Source of the DNA: Rhyzopertha dominica
Taxonomy: Eukaryota; Arthropoda; Insecta; Coleoptera; Bostrichidae
DNA: 64,000 bases
Direction: 5' to 3'
NCBI GenBank assembly: GCA_025024175.1
Contig: QCXZ01000064.1
Span: 41,933,325 to 41,997,324 of the forward strand
Shown here: piece after piece, positions 1 through 11,184 of the stretch
How positions within the stretch are numbered: position 1 is the stretch's first letter
Layout: every line of letters begins with the position of its first letter
Notes under the pieces: model-generated
Databases searched by the model: none
What the model saw: the letters and a program-made list of their open reading frames with translations, nothing else
What the model was told of the DNA's origin: nothing
Position numbers and translations under genes: made by a program

Positions 1-860
1 GTGAAATACGTTCATCCGCCAGACGATATTTGCTCAGTTTTTCAGGTGGTTGATGTCCTGCTACCAATTGTTCAAAATACGCGTCCCGGCCTCTCTGGAC
101 CTTGCGTAGTCTATCAATTAATTTGCATATACTTGGATGGTCAACCCCTAACTTCATTTGTAAACGACGATGCGCTGTCTGGGCATGATTATTGGTGCGA
201 TCTTCTTCATTTTGGACACGATTAAACACATTTCCATGTCAAATAGAGGAGAACGCCTTCCATTAGCGCGTCTGTTGGGACAATCTATGGACGTATCTTC
301 GAACCAATTTAATAGTTTACCGATAACACAGCTCCCAGCGCATCTACAAATACAACCAAATCTTCAGCTGATACAAATGATGAGTAATAACCATTTTAGC
401 TTGTGGGGCAAAATCTGGATTGTTATTGTATTCTTTGGTAGATTCCAATTCAGAAATGTGCTTCCCATGTTCTTAGCTAAATGAAAGAAACACCCTTTTA
501 AATTTACACCTGGAAAACATTCCGACATGGCTACAATTGCGGCTCGCTCAAAATTGCAAATTAGGACTCAAATCTGGCAGTAATCTTTTTATTGCTCCAA
601 ACATCTGCACATATGTTCTAGGTTGTTGATTCGGTTTAAGCGAGTAAATAAGTGGATGAACTCCGCCGTGCATATTAGCCACTACTACATGTATTTGAGA
701 AAACAGTTTTGGTGCAATCGAAAATGTTCCATCAACGTATCAAGTAGAAGACGTTTATAAGTGCTGAAGCCAACTTTCTCGACCAAAAATTAAAATCCTG
801 TTATTAGCATTTTCACCACTGTCATGTAGTTAAAAGTTCTCCCTTACTGTTGTCGAGGTA
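1..860 (-). pseudogene. Mutator-like (MULE) transposase remnant
   Basis: Minus-strand reading in shifting frames gives a MULE-type DDE transposase core. Near 745 the first catalytic block reads YVDGTFSIAPKLF. Near 700-600 follows HVVVANMHGGVHPLIYSLKPN, then near 560-500 FERAAIVAMSECFPGVNLKG and GCFFHLAKNMGKH. Near 190-20 comes a block with RTNNHAQ and a helical segment (CKLIDRLRKVQ). The order and content match insect MULE transposases, where DGTF supplies the first catalytic Asp and FERAA lies near the second. At least two frameshifts and an in-frame stop (just before YVDGTF) break it, and the window edge cuts its C-terminus. Apparent plus-strand reading frames over 1-484 are antisense shadows. 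No TIR was found. Family call by motif recall only. Confidence 0.7.
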
Positions 861-1441
861 TATACACTTTATACACTAAACCGACACTACCAAGTCTTAT
901 AGGCGAAGAGGATCAACAGGAGCAGCCTGCCTTTCCCTCCGTTTCCGACAAATCACTTTCTTTAATGCACAGTTATTTGGCAAAGTACCCTGGCCAGCTA
1001 GTGTCAAATTTGTTAAACACTCGTTTATTACTTGAGCAGTATTTTCAATTGTTGTTCAGGCACGACGTTTAGTGCTTGTTATTACTCTTGCCCTTCCACA
1101 TTAGAAGCTGAAGTATCGTGGGAATGTACATTTACTTGCTTTTATTACTTCTTCCTTCCAGGTATGAATTTTAGCTTTACACCACCCCATCTGCTCACAA
1201 CGCTAAAGTAGAACAGTTTAAAAACATACAAATGCCCATTGTAACTATACTTTTCTGTTTGCTAAAAGTTTGTGCTTCCATAGCTTCTGAGACGAACTAT
1301 TTATTACACCCGCTTCGAACAGTCTTGGGGAAGGACTGAATTTGCGTTTTAAAATTGGTTAGTTAAGAAAATTAAATACTCTTGGACCTTGCACCTCTAG
1401 CCTACCTACAGCATTTAAAGATTTAAAGTTCTCAGAAATTG
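861..1441. other. Unassigned AT-rich stretch
   Basis: No coding segment, repeat or terminal structure recognised. It may hold the decayed N-terminal part of the neighbouring MULE remnant on the minus strand, but I cannot support that. Confidence 0.4.
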
Positions 1442-3095
1442 CTAAGAATTATCATTTCCAAGATAAGTGGACACCCGTCCTTGACGATGAATTGGCACGG
1501 CGGTAAAACGCTGGCGATGGATCGGCGGCGATGAAATGGCGGCGTTTAAACGTCCTAGACCGAGGATAGTTATGCCACATCCAACAGTGTTGTAAATGGC
1601 TACCCCATTAATTATTACGCTCATTATATACTTAACGGTCCTTAATACGTCGTAAAATTCTACAATCCTGCTCATCACCATGCCAATATCCGTAAACCAT
1701 TCCCAAACAAAAGGTAACGTGGATCGAGCTATACTTTTAATTTCGCTTGGGTCAAACAATTGCAGTGTGGAGTATTCTTGTTCGTCAGTTGGCAGACCCG
1801 CATTTTTCCGTGCTTTCTTTCGGTCCCAAATGTCAGCGTTCTCTATACTCTGCTGACTTCTTCGTTCGTGTATAGAACCCAACGGTAAGATGGTTCAAAA
1901 TATAGTCGCTCCTGTTCTTCCAACCTGTAACCTAGTGGGATTTCGTTGTTTTGCAACAGGGTGTGGTGCCAACCCAATCAACCCATTGTCAATGAAATAC
2001 AACGCAGGCATCAGAGAATTACATTCTACTTGTTCACCCTGTTCCTCCATAACATGCGTTATGGTGGCCATAAAATAACTTTGGTTATTAACAGTTATAC
2101 GCAATTCGTTACAACAAAATTCGGTTCTCTTAACCTGTGCCACTATAACCTATATAACCTAATTGATTACGTATGAGCGTACTTAGTACGTTTGAGGTCA
2201 GTGGGCCTAATAGAAGACGGTTCTTGAGGATTTCTCGATGCAGCGGATAACGGCGGTTGATAGCGCCGGTGTAGACATTGTTTAGGGCACGCCTTAAGCC
2301 TGTTCTATCTAGAGAAGCTTGCTATTAAAATAGGGTGTGAGATCTGTTTTGTGTTAATAGGGCCATCTTTGGTGCTGCGAATTCTTGTAATTCTTTATCA
2401 ACTATGATGAGCCTGGGCTGTTCGCCTTGCCATATTGTTCCCCTGCACATCTAATGTGTACCTTTTATAGCCATTGCGAAGATTTTCTCAAATGTTCCAC
2501 CACTATGTATTTTTCTCCCGTTTTTGTCTTGATAGTATCTGCTGGGCCATCATATGCAATATGCTTCACAGGAGATTTCCGGTGAGTAATCCCATTCGGT
2601 TTCTTCGTACATTGAATCTACACAACAGCCCTCCAGATAAGGACAGACAATGCCTCCTTGAAGAACAATTTCGTTGTTTTTTAGTTTTACCGTGGCGAAG
2701 TAATCTTTTAAATGTATCTTAACCGGTGCTTGTACCGTGACACTACTCCACGTGTGGCCATCTTCGGTGTAAAGTACTCCTGCACATGTCATCATCAAGC
2801 GATCGATCAATGTAGTAAAGCCAGATGTGGTGGCGTTCAGTATGAGGTTGCCAATAATTTGGTTATATACACGTATGGTTTTGTATCGGTGAGCCTTTCG
2901 ACAACATTCGCTTCCTCGAGCAAATATTTGCTCCGATAATCCTCGTGATACAACTGAACTGTGACTATGCATTCCACAATGCATTATCAGGCGAGTGATT
3001 TCAACTAGGCATGTTGCACACGTACCGTTTTTGTAAGTATTTCTTTTTGTTTGATGGGGTATAAATCGCCCAGACTTCGAATTTTGGAAAGGCAT
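1442..3095 (-). pseudogene. Chuvirus-like glycoprotein remnant (captured env or endogenous viral element)
   Basis: Three minus-strand blocks line up in order. 2550-3095 is a Cys-rich ectodomain with a LVEITRLIMHCGMHSHSS block, a QAPVKIHLKDYFATVKL block and a further Cys-rich part ending in EISCEAYC. 1895-2143 is a middle block. 1442-1882 is a C-terminal block with a long hydrophobic stretch (IMSVIINGVAIYNTVGCG) that looks like a membrane anchor. This layout resembles the class of fusion glycoproteins of chuviruses, known both as endogenous copies in insect genomes and as env-like genes captured by BEL/Pao-type retroelements. Frameshifts separate the blocks and the 2150-2550 link is poorly preserved, so no product is expected. 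A retroviral-type Gag fragment lies directly upstream, favouring a captured env over a lone viral integration. Assignment is from remembered family motifs, not a search. Confidence 0.6.
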
Positions 3096-3119
3096 TGTTT
3101 GTTAACTGACTCTATTTTT

Positions 3120-3720
3120 GCTTATATTCTTCCATTCTTGTTTTCTGCTGTAGTACGAGTACAATCTACATTTATTAATGCACTGTTCGTTTGAGTCCAT
3201 TTCAAAGTTGTTTAAATAGCTCTCCTGTATGGTTCTAATAACCCAACTTGAAATGTTTTTGATCCTAAACGATTGTATTCTATAGATTTAAATTTTTAAG
3301 TAATATTTGGTCATTTTCATGCAGCGTGATGTACTGCATAAGAGCGTTAAACGACTTTAGTTCTCTGCTATAATAATCTAAATAATTTTCCTCGTTTAGT
3401 TGTACGCATTTCTTCAAAGCAGATGTCAAGAGTTCTTCATTTCTCTGATCACCGTATTTTTGTAGCAAAGTGGCTCTTATACTTGTTATACTTTAGATAC
3501 GCTATAAATTCTCTAGCATCACCTTTTTTATTTTAGACCTCAGGTGTGTTAGTAAATTATCAACTTCTGACAGGTTTTGGCCTGGATACTATTCTGGGAT
3601 AGCCTGCATGAGCATTTGAGTTTCATTCTTATCTGCAACTGCAACAACGTTAGATGTAGCAGGATTAATTCTCTACTTTATTGTTAGTGTTATGGTAATT
3701 CGGCGAGAAGCCGGATTTAG
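3120..3720 (-). pseudogene. Retroviral-type Gag fragment
   Basis: The best block, 3280-3468, reads YGDQRNEELLTSALKKC followed by an LNEENYLDYYSREL helix and an LNNL-like segment. This resembles the capsid of insect LTR retroelements (the 'YGDQRSEELL...ENYxxYYxR' pattern of Gypsy-type Gag). Weaker homologous-looking residues continue on the minus strand to about 3180 in another frame. Pol is absent: Gag is followed within about 200 bases by the glycoprotein remnant at 1442-3095. Either a pol deletion joined gag to env, or two unrelated fragments are adjacent. No LTR or primer-binding site was found upstream. Confidence 0.5.
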
Positions 3721-4940
3721 ATTTAAACTCATTAGTTAAATCGAAATTTTCTAAATATATTTATTGTTTTGCTTGATCAGCTATAAATTCTGTTCCAATA
3801 TATGAGCTATCACTCGTTTAACTGATTTTAAAGTTTATAAAGCAATTACTTAACTATGAAAAAAAAACGAACTTACAGCACCAAGATGCGCATATTGATC
3901 CTCTAGCGAGTTTGTCTCTAGATGGTTTTGTTCTTCGCCTGTTTGATCTCACACGATGACTTGGTAGCCGCCTGGCTCCGAATTTTCCGAGGTAGAAGTC
4001 ACTCTGGAGTGGGGCAGCCTCACTAATGGAATTTTGGGTGCCAGTTGTGAGATTCTATTCGCAGCGTCAGTTATGTTCCACGAATCGAGGAATACATTTA
4101 ATTTTTTTTATTTACTACTCAGTTACAAGAATAGTCTTATCGTAACAGATGACTGATAAAGGACAAGGTCTTGTGTGTGCTGATAGCAGAATTATCGCCA
4201 AATGGTGTTTACGATTGTTACCCGGGGATGTTGCATCAGCAGGCTAACGTCACGGTACTCTGATGCTTGACCTGGCATCCGCCTATTTTGAATGCGTTAG
4301 GAGATTCTTATATCGTAACAATATAATGCGATATAGCGTATTTATACGGGCTATTCAATTTTCGAATACCTTAACATGCACTAATATTTTATGTTTCGCA
4401 CATTTTATACAGTTCAATTAGACATTTTAACAGTTATTAAATAAAATAATTAAATACATATATTGAAGTAATAAAGTAATTGTACATACGATATTGTAGT
4501 TGTTTAGGATAGAATCCCCGTTTTCACTTTTGCTTCCAGTATATCATTGTCCTATCTCTTATCACAACCGACTTTGGGTATTTGGGATTTATAAGTATGC
4601 CAAATTTCAAGTTCGTATGTTGTTTTTTGATCATCGCGTCCATACAAAACCAGACACACAGAAAATATTTTTTTTTGTTCAAATTTTGTTTTTTGACGTT
4701 TTCGGCCATTTTAAAGCGGTTGAGCAATTATTTTCGCGATACAGTACTTCCCATGCATTGAATGTGGAAGTAAAAGTAAATTAAAAAATGAATAGAACTC
4801 CTAAACAACAATTAATGCTATTTTGTCATTTACTGTGAAGACGTCTGGTGAAGGAAATTGTTGGANGGAATTGTTGGAAATCTTATTACAAGCTCGACTT
4901 ATTTTCTTAAATCGTTTGGGTAAGTTTGTAACTTTTCACA
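3721..4940. other. Unassigned stretch
   Basis: AT-rich sequence without a supported gene. A moderately GC-richer block at 3890-4070 could belong to an LTR or leader of the element to its left. A short minus/plus open frame pair at 4500-4784 has no recognisable domain. One ambiguous base lies at 4866. Confidence 0.35.
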
Positions 4941-4948
4941 CAAATCAA

Positions 4949-5925
4949 TTACTTTATGTCGCCTCTTTGAACGTCACCGANACAGACTTCGATTAGGCTA
5001 TCGACATTGTCGATAACGCATTCGTCTGGTATCGCTATCAAATCGGTCGTGTTACCTATTTCAGTTGNAGGCAGTCGACCGTTTCCTAATAATTTCAACC
5101 AAATAACGAACTCATGTTCATCTTTAACCCTCGTGTTCGTTCTTAAAGGTTTTTCTTCGAATAATTGCCATTGCTGACTGAATTTTGTAGTTTGCGCTGC
5201 GGTCGTAGCACGATCGGTATTGTTTGAAATCACCACTTATGACGACACATTTCCCACGGAAGGGTATGCCGTTGCGGCATACGTGTTGCAAGGTTTTATC
5301 TATCAAATTGAACAAGGTGGACGTTACCATACTGGCTTCGTGGCGGATCGTCAGTTTAGCGTTCCGTAAGAACCCATAAATGCTATGGCTATGGTGTGTT
5401 TTTCTCTGCCTTGGAAGGTCTTACTTAACGGTTATATAAGAAGGTTTTACTGGTACCTGCCGCTCCAGGTAGGTAAAATTGAACAAAGTGGACGTTACCA
5501 TACTGGCTTCGTGGCGGATCGTGTTTAGCGTTCCGTAAGAATTCGGCCTAATCGAAGATGACGAATCTGGCAAAACGGGGACGGGCAGTAAGAATCCGCT
5601 GTGAATCGTGCGACCGTTTTTAAGCAACGCAGCTGCTGAACTTGTAAATGCTACGGCTATGGTGTGTTGTTCTCTGCCTTGAAAGGTCGTAATTAACGGT
5701 TATATAAGAAGGTTTTACTGGTACCTACCGCTCCAGGTGGGTAAAAATATCTTTGATTGCATTGAATACTTCACGTTGATCGTCGTTCAGTTGAGCTTGC
5801 ATTTCTTGGGCAAGTTATGCTTGTTCTTGGGGATCGAATGGATCGTTTATTGCCAAAGTTATGTTCTCTGGGAGTTCTGGGAGACGGTAGTCTGCCAAGG
5901 GTCTTCCGTTCCTGTAGGTCGATAG
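4949..5925 (-). pseudogene. Helitron A helicase (Pif1-like) remnant
   Basis: Pif1-family SF1B helicase domain of a RepHel protein, which would unwind DNA during rolling-circle transposition. Near 5730-5700 a Walker A-like segment reads GAVGTSKTFLYN (one substitution in the usual GTGKT). Near 5600-5540 is the SGFLLPVPVLPDSSSS-type block typical of Helitron helicases. Near 5290-5230 is GIPFRGKCVVISGDF, the motif with the Walker B-side GDF. C-terminal residues near 5100-4950 include PDECVIDNVDSLIEVC. The helicase is broken by frameshifts, two ambiguous bases and the duplication of its middle portion. Confidence 0.75.
5300..5745 (-). repeat. Imperfect tandem duplication inside Helitron A helicase
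   Basis: The segment beginning 'attgaacaaggtggacgtta' occurs at about 5308 and again (one mismatch) at about 5476, each followed by the same helicase sequence down to the Walker A coding stretch 'ttatataagaaggttttact' (5430s and 5700s). The first unit lacks roughly 100 internal bases that the second retains (the FLLPVPVLP-coding part). So the helicase middle was duplicated in tandem and one unit then suffered a deletion, or the two units came from unequal exchange. Confidence 0.75.
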
Positions 5926-7151
5926 GGAAACATAGAAGCCCGACTGTTTTTGTTTAATATTTTAATATTAATTAATTACTCACAACTATTAGGAAACTAA
6001 ACAAAAGGCATAATTCACTAGTAAGAGCAAACCTTAGGTGAAATATAGCACGTAACGCTAGTGGTATATTTATAAGACACGCTAGATGAATGAGTTACAG
6101 TGGATAGGTATAAATAGTCAAATGAAAGCATAAACAGCCACAAGCGATCGCGNATGCGCACCAGCGGACGACAGCAGCGTAATACTTAAATGGCGGGTAC
6201 TGTTATTCAAATGTACTTTNCGTATCTCTTTCAGTGAATTCCAAAAAACATGCATCTAAATGCGGAAGTGTGCCAATAGCTAGCCGAGTTACTTTACAAT
6301 TAAAGGAGATTTTATAAAAGTATATCTGGCAATTCAAAACCTAAATATCGACAGTTAAAGTAGGGAAGGAATTTGAAGCTCGGAATCCGTTTCTACTACA
6401 CAAAAGCGACACGGCATACACGGCAACGCGCACTGGTTTCTCGCAGGATAGCAGGCCGGGTGTCGACGATCCGCCGGTATTAGAAAATGTGGACAGATCT
6501 GACCTTATTTGGTTGCTGCGGTGGAACCCTTGGTTCGTAAGAAGCAGACCTTTTGAATCAGCGTACAGGAATACAAGATGGTAACCAATAAGGTGTCCCG
6601 GTACACAAAAGTAAAGCGACTACGAACCGTTAGCAAAAGGAATTCTCCCACACTTCCTGGCGAATGTAGCCCTACAATACATTTAATTAATCCAACGAAG
6701 TTAGATACTGCCTTTTATCAGACTTACTCAGGTGGTATACGGCTTATCTGGAGGGCGGGCAATGGCACTTGGTGACGAACTGGCTTTAATCCGGTTAACA
6801 CCGAAAAAGGGCGAAGTCGGGATAAACATAAATCAAAAGTAGACTCCAAACCACTTATGAAATTGTACAGTTTAGCGAAATAATCCCTAAAACGGGTTTA
6901 TATTCCCGAGGAATACTTCTCACTATTTATCACCTGTCAAAAAGTGCCCACGAAAACGAAACCAGCCAACCTTTCGAAATCCTTCTTTTCACTTTTTCAG
7001 AAGAATAAGCGCGCAAAAATTGATATACTGATAAAAGCACCTCAGAACTGAATGTATGCACCATCTCATAAATTATGTAAGACATATGAATTAATTTTTA
7101 CGAGTAAACTGCTAACTAAACAGCAGCTGGAGATCACAAATTCGACCCGTT
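5918..7151. mobile_element. 1.2-kb insertion within Helitron A, origin unknown
   Basis: Helitron B is continuous across the equivalent point (about 23410-23450), whereas Helitron A is interrupted from about 5918 ('cttccgttc') to about 7151 ('catattggatgtggcg'). The insert's ends show a short imperfect inverted similarity: CTGTAGGTCGA at the left and CTGTAACGGGTCGA when the right end is reverse-complemented. That suggests a non-autonomous DNA transposon, but no clear target-site duplication was found. Short open frames inside (e.g. 6578-6775) have no recognisable domain. Ambiguous bases at 6153 and 6220. Confidence 0.45.
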
Positions 7152-9196
7152 ACAGTGTACATATTGGATGTGGCGTAACGCTTTTGACTTCAGCCACGTT
7201 CTCGTCGTAAGAACGTCGGAAATCTTGGATGAAATGATTGCGAAGTCTTTCCCATAAACGAACGTGGTTATCGACTTCACCGAATATCAATATGTAGGCG
7301 AACATGATCCTCAATTGCCTGGCCATGTCCCTCGCGCTAGCTTCATCCAGACATCTTATCCATTCTTGGTTGTCTGCGAGCAAGTTGCGTCGACGACACG
7401 CTTCCTCGCAAGTATCACAAATTTGGTCGTTGACGATGCGTACCATTTCAAATAATTCTGCACCTCTCAATCCTATGTGAAAATTCGTTCATCGGTAGCC
7501 GTAGAATGTGCAGCTGGCCTCCGTCGGAGTAAGATAACGGCCCGAGATGTAATTATCAATCTCGTCGTAAATAAGCTGTTGTTGTCCGTTTTGTTGAAGT
7601 ATTTGTACTGTAGCTGCCGTTAGATTTTGAAAAAATATATTGAAATAAATATTTTATAGTGCCTAAACCGGTGCAGGCCTCGACATTGTATTTCTTTAGT
7701 AAATATGCATTGTACGGTACTACATACTGGTGGGTGACCACCTATCGTCTTCTTCTTCGACTATAGTTAACGATACGGCCGTTTATTGTCGTATTTACCA
7801 ATATTTGGGAAATTTTTTGTTACAATTTCCATCATCTAACACACAAACTGGGTTGGGAATTCCGCACGGTCCATGAATCATAAAATTACCAACTAATTAA
7901 GCAAAGGTTCAGAAATTGGGTCCGGTAAGTAGGCTCGGATTATAACAAATCGATTGAGTCCGGGTTGTTTAATTTGTCCGTATTTCTGAGAAGTATAAGA
8001 ATATGCGCATGCGGTAAACCCCTTTTTGAAATTCGATCACGTGCAGGTGAGCGATCGATTTACCCATGATATGAAATGATGTGAGATCTTCCATTATTTG
8101 CTTGAGTTTTAGTTTAAAAACTCTGTTTACTAAAAATGCTGTCTTATTTCTGTCCAGTTAGGATTTGTCGGTCGTAGTAATACACCTGACCTGACCTTTT
8201 TCTTTAGCTATGCTAATTGCATCTTGAAATTTCTGAAATTGATATCTATGCAACATAACATGAGTAGTGGGCAATATTATCCTGCGCCCGATTTGTACGT
8301 TTTGTTCCTGCGCTCTGTGCGTCAAGTAATCTGAGGCCGTCATATTGTTCTGCCCTCAATTGAATATTTCTGAGAAACTGCATTCGAACTTCTTCAACTT
8401 TTATTAAGGCAAACACTATGTATTGTTGCAGTAATTTTCTGCTTCTGTTCATTATATTAAAACCGTCGTCAACAGCAAGCTAATACGTATGAGTAAAATT
8501 CACATGCGGATATGTACCGTCTGGTATGTCTACCATCTTGATTGGTATACAGTATATTTTTACTCCAGCCTATTGATAACTGAGGGGATCAGTTATTTTG
8601 CTTACTCTTACGCTCTGTCTTAACCCTGCATCGTGCTCTATCATATAAATCCACATTTCAGTCCTTGGAGGATTAGCAGGATCGTGGGGCATGATCATTG
8701 CAATTTCCTCAACTTCGGGCAAGTCAAAATCTCTATTTAACCTGTCTGTGTTGTCCTACAAATTTAATCGTGTAAATGGGAACGGGCTGATTGTTCGTCT
8801 GATGTATTCGACGCTACTCTTTGTAGACGTCTTTCGCGTTTCGATATACACGTGCAAAAACATTTTCTCGATGCAAAGATTCTGTTATTTGACGGATGAT
8901 GCCGGAATCTGCACGAAAAGCTCCCGCGTTATTAATCGTGTGTTCGATAGCAGCGTCTGGGTCAACAAAATGTAACGAACCGTACGACTGGGCCTAACGT
9001 CGCATGTTAACATCAGAATAATTAACGTATACCTTACCTTGTATGGCATATACACATTCTTGGTATGTTGCGTAGATTTGTTTTTACGCTACAAAATTGG
9101 AAGAGATTATTAAGGAGAACTTTTCTCATGAATTATCTCGATCGGATGTTCCCTCCGTGAAAAAGTCCTCGTATTTCTGCTGGATATAGTGGGATG
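7150..9196 (-). pseudogene. Helitron A Rep (Helitron-like N-terminal) remnant
   Basis: Blocks in minus-strand order match the N-terminal half of RepHel. 9196-8990 resembles the N-terminal zone also seen at 38272-38900 (LYPAEIRGLF, CSVKTNLRNIPRM). 8452-8158 carries the NRSRKLLQQYIVFALIKVEE helix and YQFQKFQDAISIAKEKG. The HUH nuclease region near 8050-7990 is degraded to FQKGVYRMR, so the His-x-His motif is lost. 7470-7150 carries the linker region before the helicase (EMVRIVNDQICDTCEEACRR...). Frameshifts separate every block. Function would be single-strand nicking and transfer; the copy is dead. Confidence 0.75.
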
Positions 9197-9769
9197 ACGG
9201 GCAAGGCCATCTACTTCTACGTCCTCCTTGCTTGGTTCAGTTTTATGAGATGGAAGTCGTGATAAACTGTCAGCTATATTTTTATCAGACGGAACATACT
9301 CAAGTTCATATTGGTAATTTAACAGTATAACGGCCCAGCGTCTTAAACGATTTGCAGCAAACTGAGGAATTGGTTTATTTTCACCAAAAATTGCTAATAA
9401 TGGACGATGATCCGTGACCAACCTAAACTTTCGATCATACAAGTACTGGTTAAACTTCAACACTCCATAAATAATAGCTAATCCTTCTTTTTCGATTTGT
9501 GAAAATTTCTGCTCACTTGCTGTCAGCATTCGGTATGCATAAGCTATTGGCTTTTCTACACCCGAAGGAAAAACATAACTAAGCACAGCACCTATACCAT
9601 ATGAAGAAGCATCAACAGTTAATCGCATTTCTAAATTAGAGTCAAAATGAACCAATACCTCTGCTGACGTTAACAACGATTTAATATTCTCAAAAGCTTT
9701 TTCGCAATTTTGATCCCAATTCCACTGAACCTCGTTCTTTAGTAAATTATAAAGGGGCTGCAAAACCAT
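9197..9769 (-). pseudogene. Gypsy-I RNase H, truncated at Helitron junction
   Basis: RNase H of the RT polyprotein: LTVDASSYGIGAVLSY, EKEGLAIIYGVLKFNQYLY, VTDHRPLLAIFG and NIADSLSRLP are in the expected order. Coding similarity ends around 9197. The open frame carries on through about 90 bases of Helitron A read in a non-native frame, giving a chance chimeric C-terminus (ending at 9110). Integrase is absent, so the rest of the element was lost before or during formation of this junction. Confidence 0.85.
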
Positions 9770-9771
9770 TG

Positions 9772-11157
9772 CTAAATTTTTACAATTTTACCATAATAAT
9801 TTACTAAGCCCAGAAAAGATTTTAACTGACAAACATTAGTGGGCTTTGGCGCTTGTTTAATGGCATCAATTTTAACTTGGCTCGTGTGCAATCCTTGTTT
9901 GTCAATAACATACCCTAAGTATTCTATCTTATCTTGAAAAAAATTGCATTTAGGTAAGCTAAGTTTTAAGCCTGAATTTTGCAAAATGTTTAATACTCGC
10001 CTTAAATTGTTCAAATGCTGATCAGTATTTTTACCTGTCACGAGAATGTCATCTAAGAATACAATTACTCCATCTATACCTCCCAACAGAGCTCAATTAT
10101 TTTTTGGAATTTGGCTGGCGCTGAGGCCACACCGAAAGGTAAACGATTATACCTGAATAACCCTTTGTGTGTGTTAATAGTTAATATTTCTTTAGACGCA
10201 TCGTCGACACCAACCTGCTGATAAGCTTGAGACATGTCAAGTTTAGTAAATTTAGATCCACTACGAAGTTTACTGAACAAATCATCAATTTTTGGTAACG
10301 TATACTGATCCACTTCAATAAAAGGATTGATTGTCACTTTAAAATCCCCACATAGTCGTACTTCTCCATTCTTTTTAAATACTGGCACTACGGGGGTTGC
10401 CCATCGGGAATAATCTGCGGGAGATAAAATTCCTAAATTAACAAGTCTATCTATTTGTTGCAGGACGTACACGGAAAAATTTTGGTGTAACATTAGCATC
10501 CTTTAGTTTAACTGAAACCAGTGCTTTGTTAAATAACCCTAAATCATCACTAAAAACCTGTTTAAATTCACTGACTAACCCCTGTACATAATTTTCTCGA
10601 ACAAAATTACATTTAGCTATTCCTAAATTGTACATATTCAGGAAATCTCGCCCTACAATTGGTGGGCCACCATTTTCTAATACATACAGCTGAAAATTAT
10701 TTATTACTCCCTTGTACTCAATTACTACTTTCAAAATACCTAGAGGTTTTACTTTTTCACCATTATACCAATACAGTAATTTATCTGATGGACTTAATAA
10801 GCAATTATTAAAATTTTCTTTATATGTTTTATCTGATATGCAAGATACGCATGCACCAGTATCAATTTGACACATTACTGGTTCACCATTTACTTTAACT
10901 TCAATTAAAATTTTTTTGTCTGACTTAACACCCGAAATACAAAATAAATTCACTTCATCTTCAGCTGTGCTTAATTCAAAATTATTGCTACAGATACCCG
11001 CCGATGCCGGAAGCACTGCACTACCAACTGCCATAAAATTCTGATGTCTTTTTGGACAGCAATTCATTAAGTGACCCCTCTCTTTGCAAGTATGACACCA
11101 TGCATTTTTGTGGTAGCACCTCACTGCAGAGTGTTCCTTCCTCCACAAATTTGACAA
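9772..11157 (-). pseudogene. pol: Gypsy-I zinc knuckle, protease and reverse transcriptase
   Basis: 10447-11157 begins with the CCHC knuckle and continues to an aspartic protease with CQIDTGACVSCIS (D-T-G active site). RT follows in a shifted frame (10074-10499): LCGDFKVTINPF, KLDMSQAYQQVGVDD and FRYNRLPFGVASAP. After another frameshift it continues at 9772-10086 with GVIVFLDDILVTG, where FLDD is the catalytic YxDD-type box, and LSLPKCNFFQDKIEYLGYVI, the thumb region. Catalytic residues look intact; only frameshifts at about 10450-10500 and 10080 and a stop at about 9770 break it. Confidence 0.85.
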
Positions 11158-11184
11158 ACCTGTCCTTTTGGATCTGCAACGGTA

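Larger units (their letters stand above)
4941..9196 (-). mobile_element. Helitron A (decayed, rolling-circle transposon)
   Basis: Remnant of an autonomous Helitron read on the minus strand: N-terminal Rep region at 7150-9196, helicase at 4949-5925. It parallels Helitron B (16764-39079) block by block, which allowed the interruptions to be seen: a 1.2-kb insertion at about 5918-7151 and a tandem duplication at 5300-5745. The N-terminal end is cut at about 9196, where sequence switches abruptly to Gypsy-I RNase H. Neither Helitron terminus (5' TC, 3' hairpin plus CTRR) could be identified. Many frameshifts; not functional. Confidence 0.8.

Noticed and set aside
1..484. Two plus-strand open frames at the left edge
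   Set aside because: They are antisense to a MULE transposase remnant whose motifs read on the minus strand.
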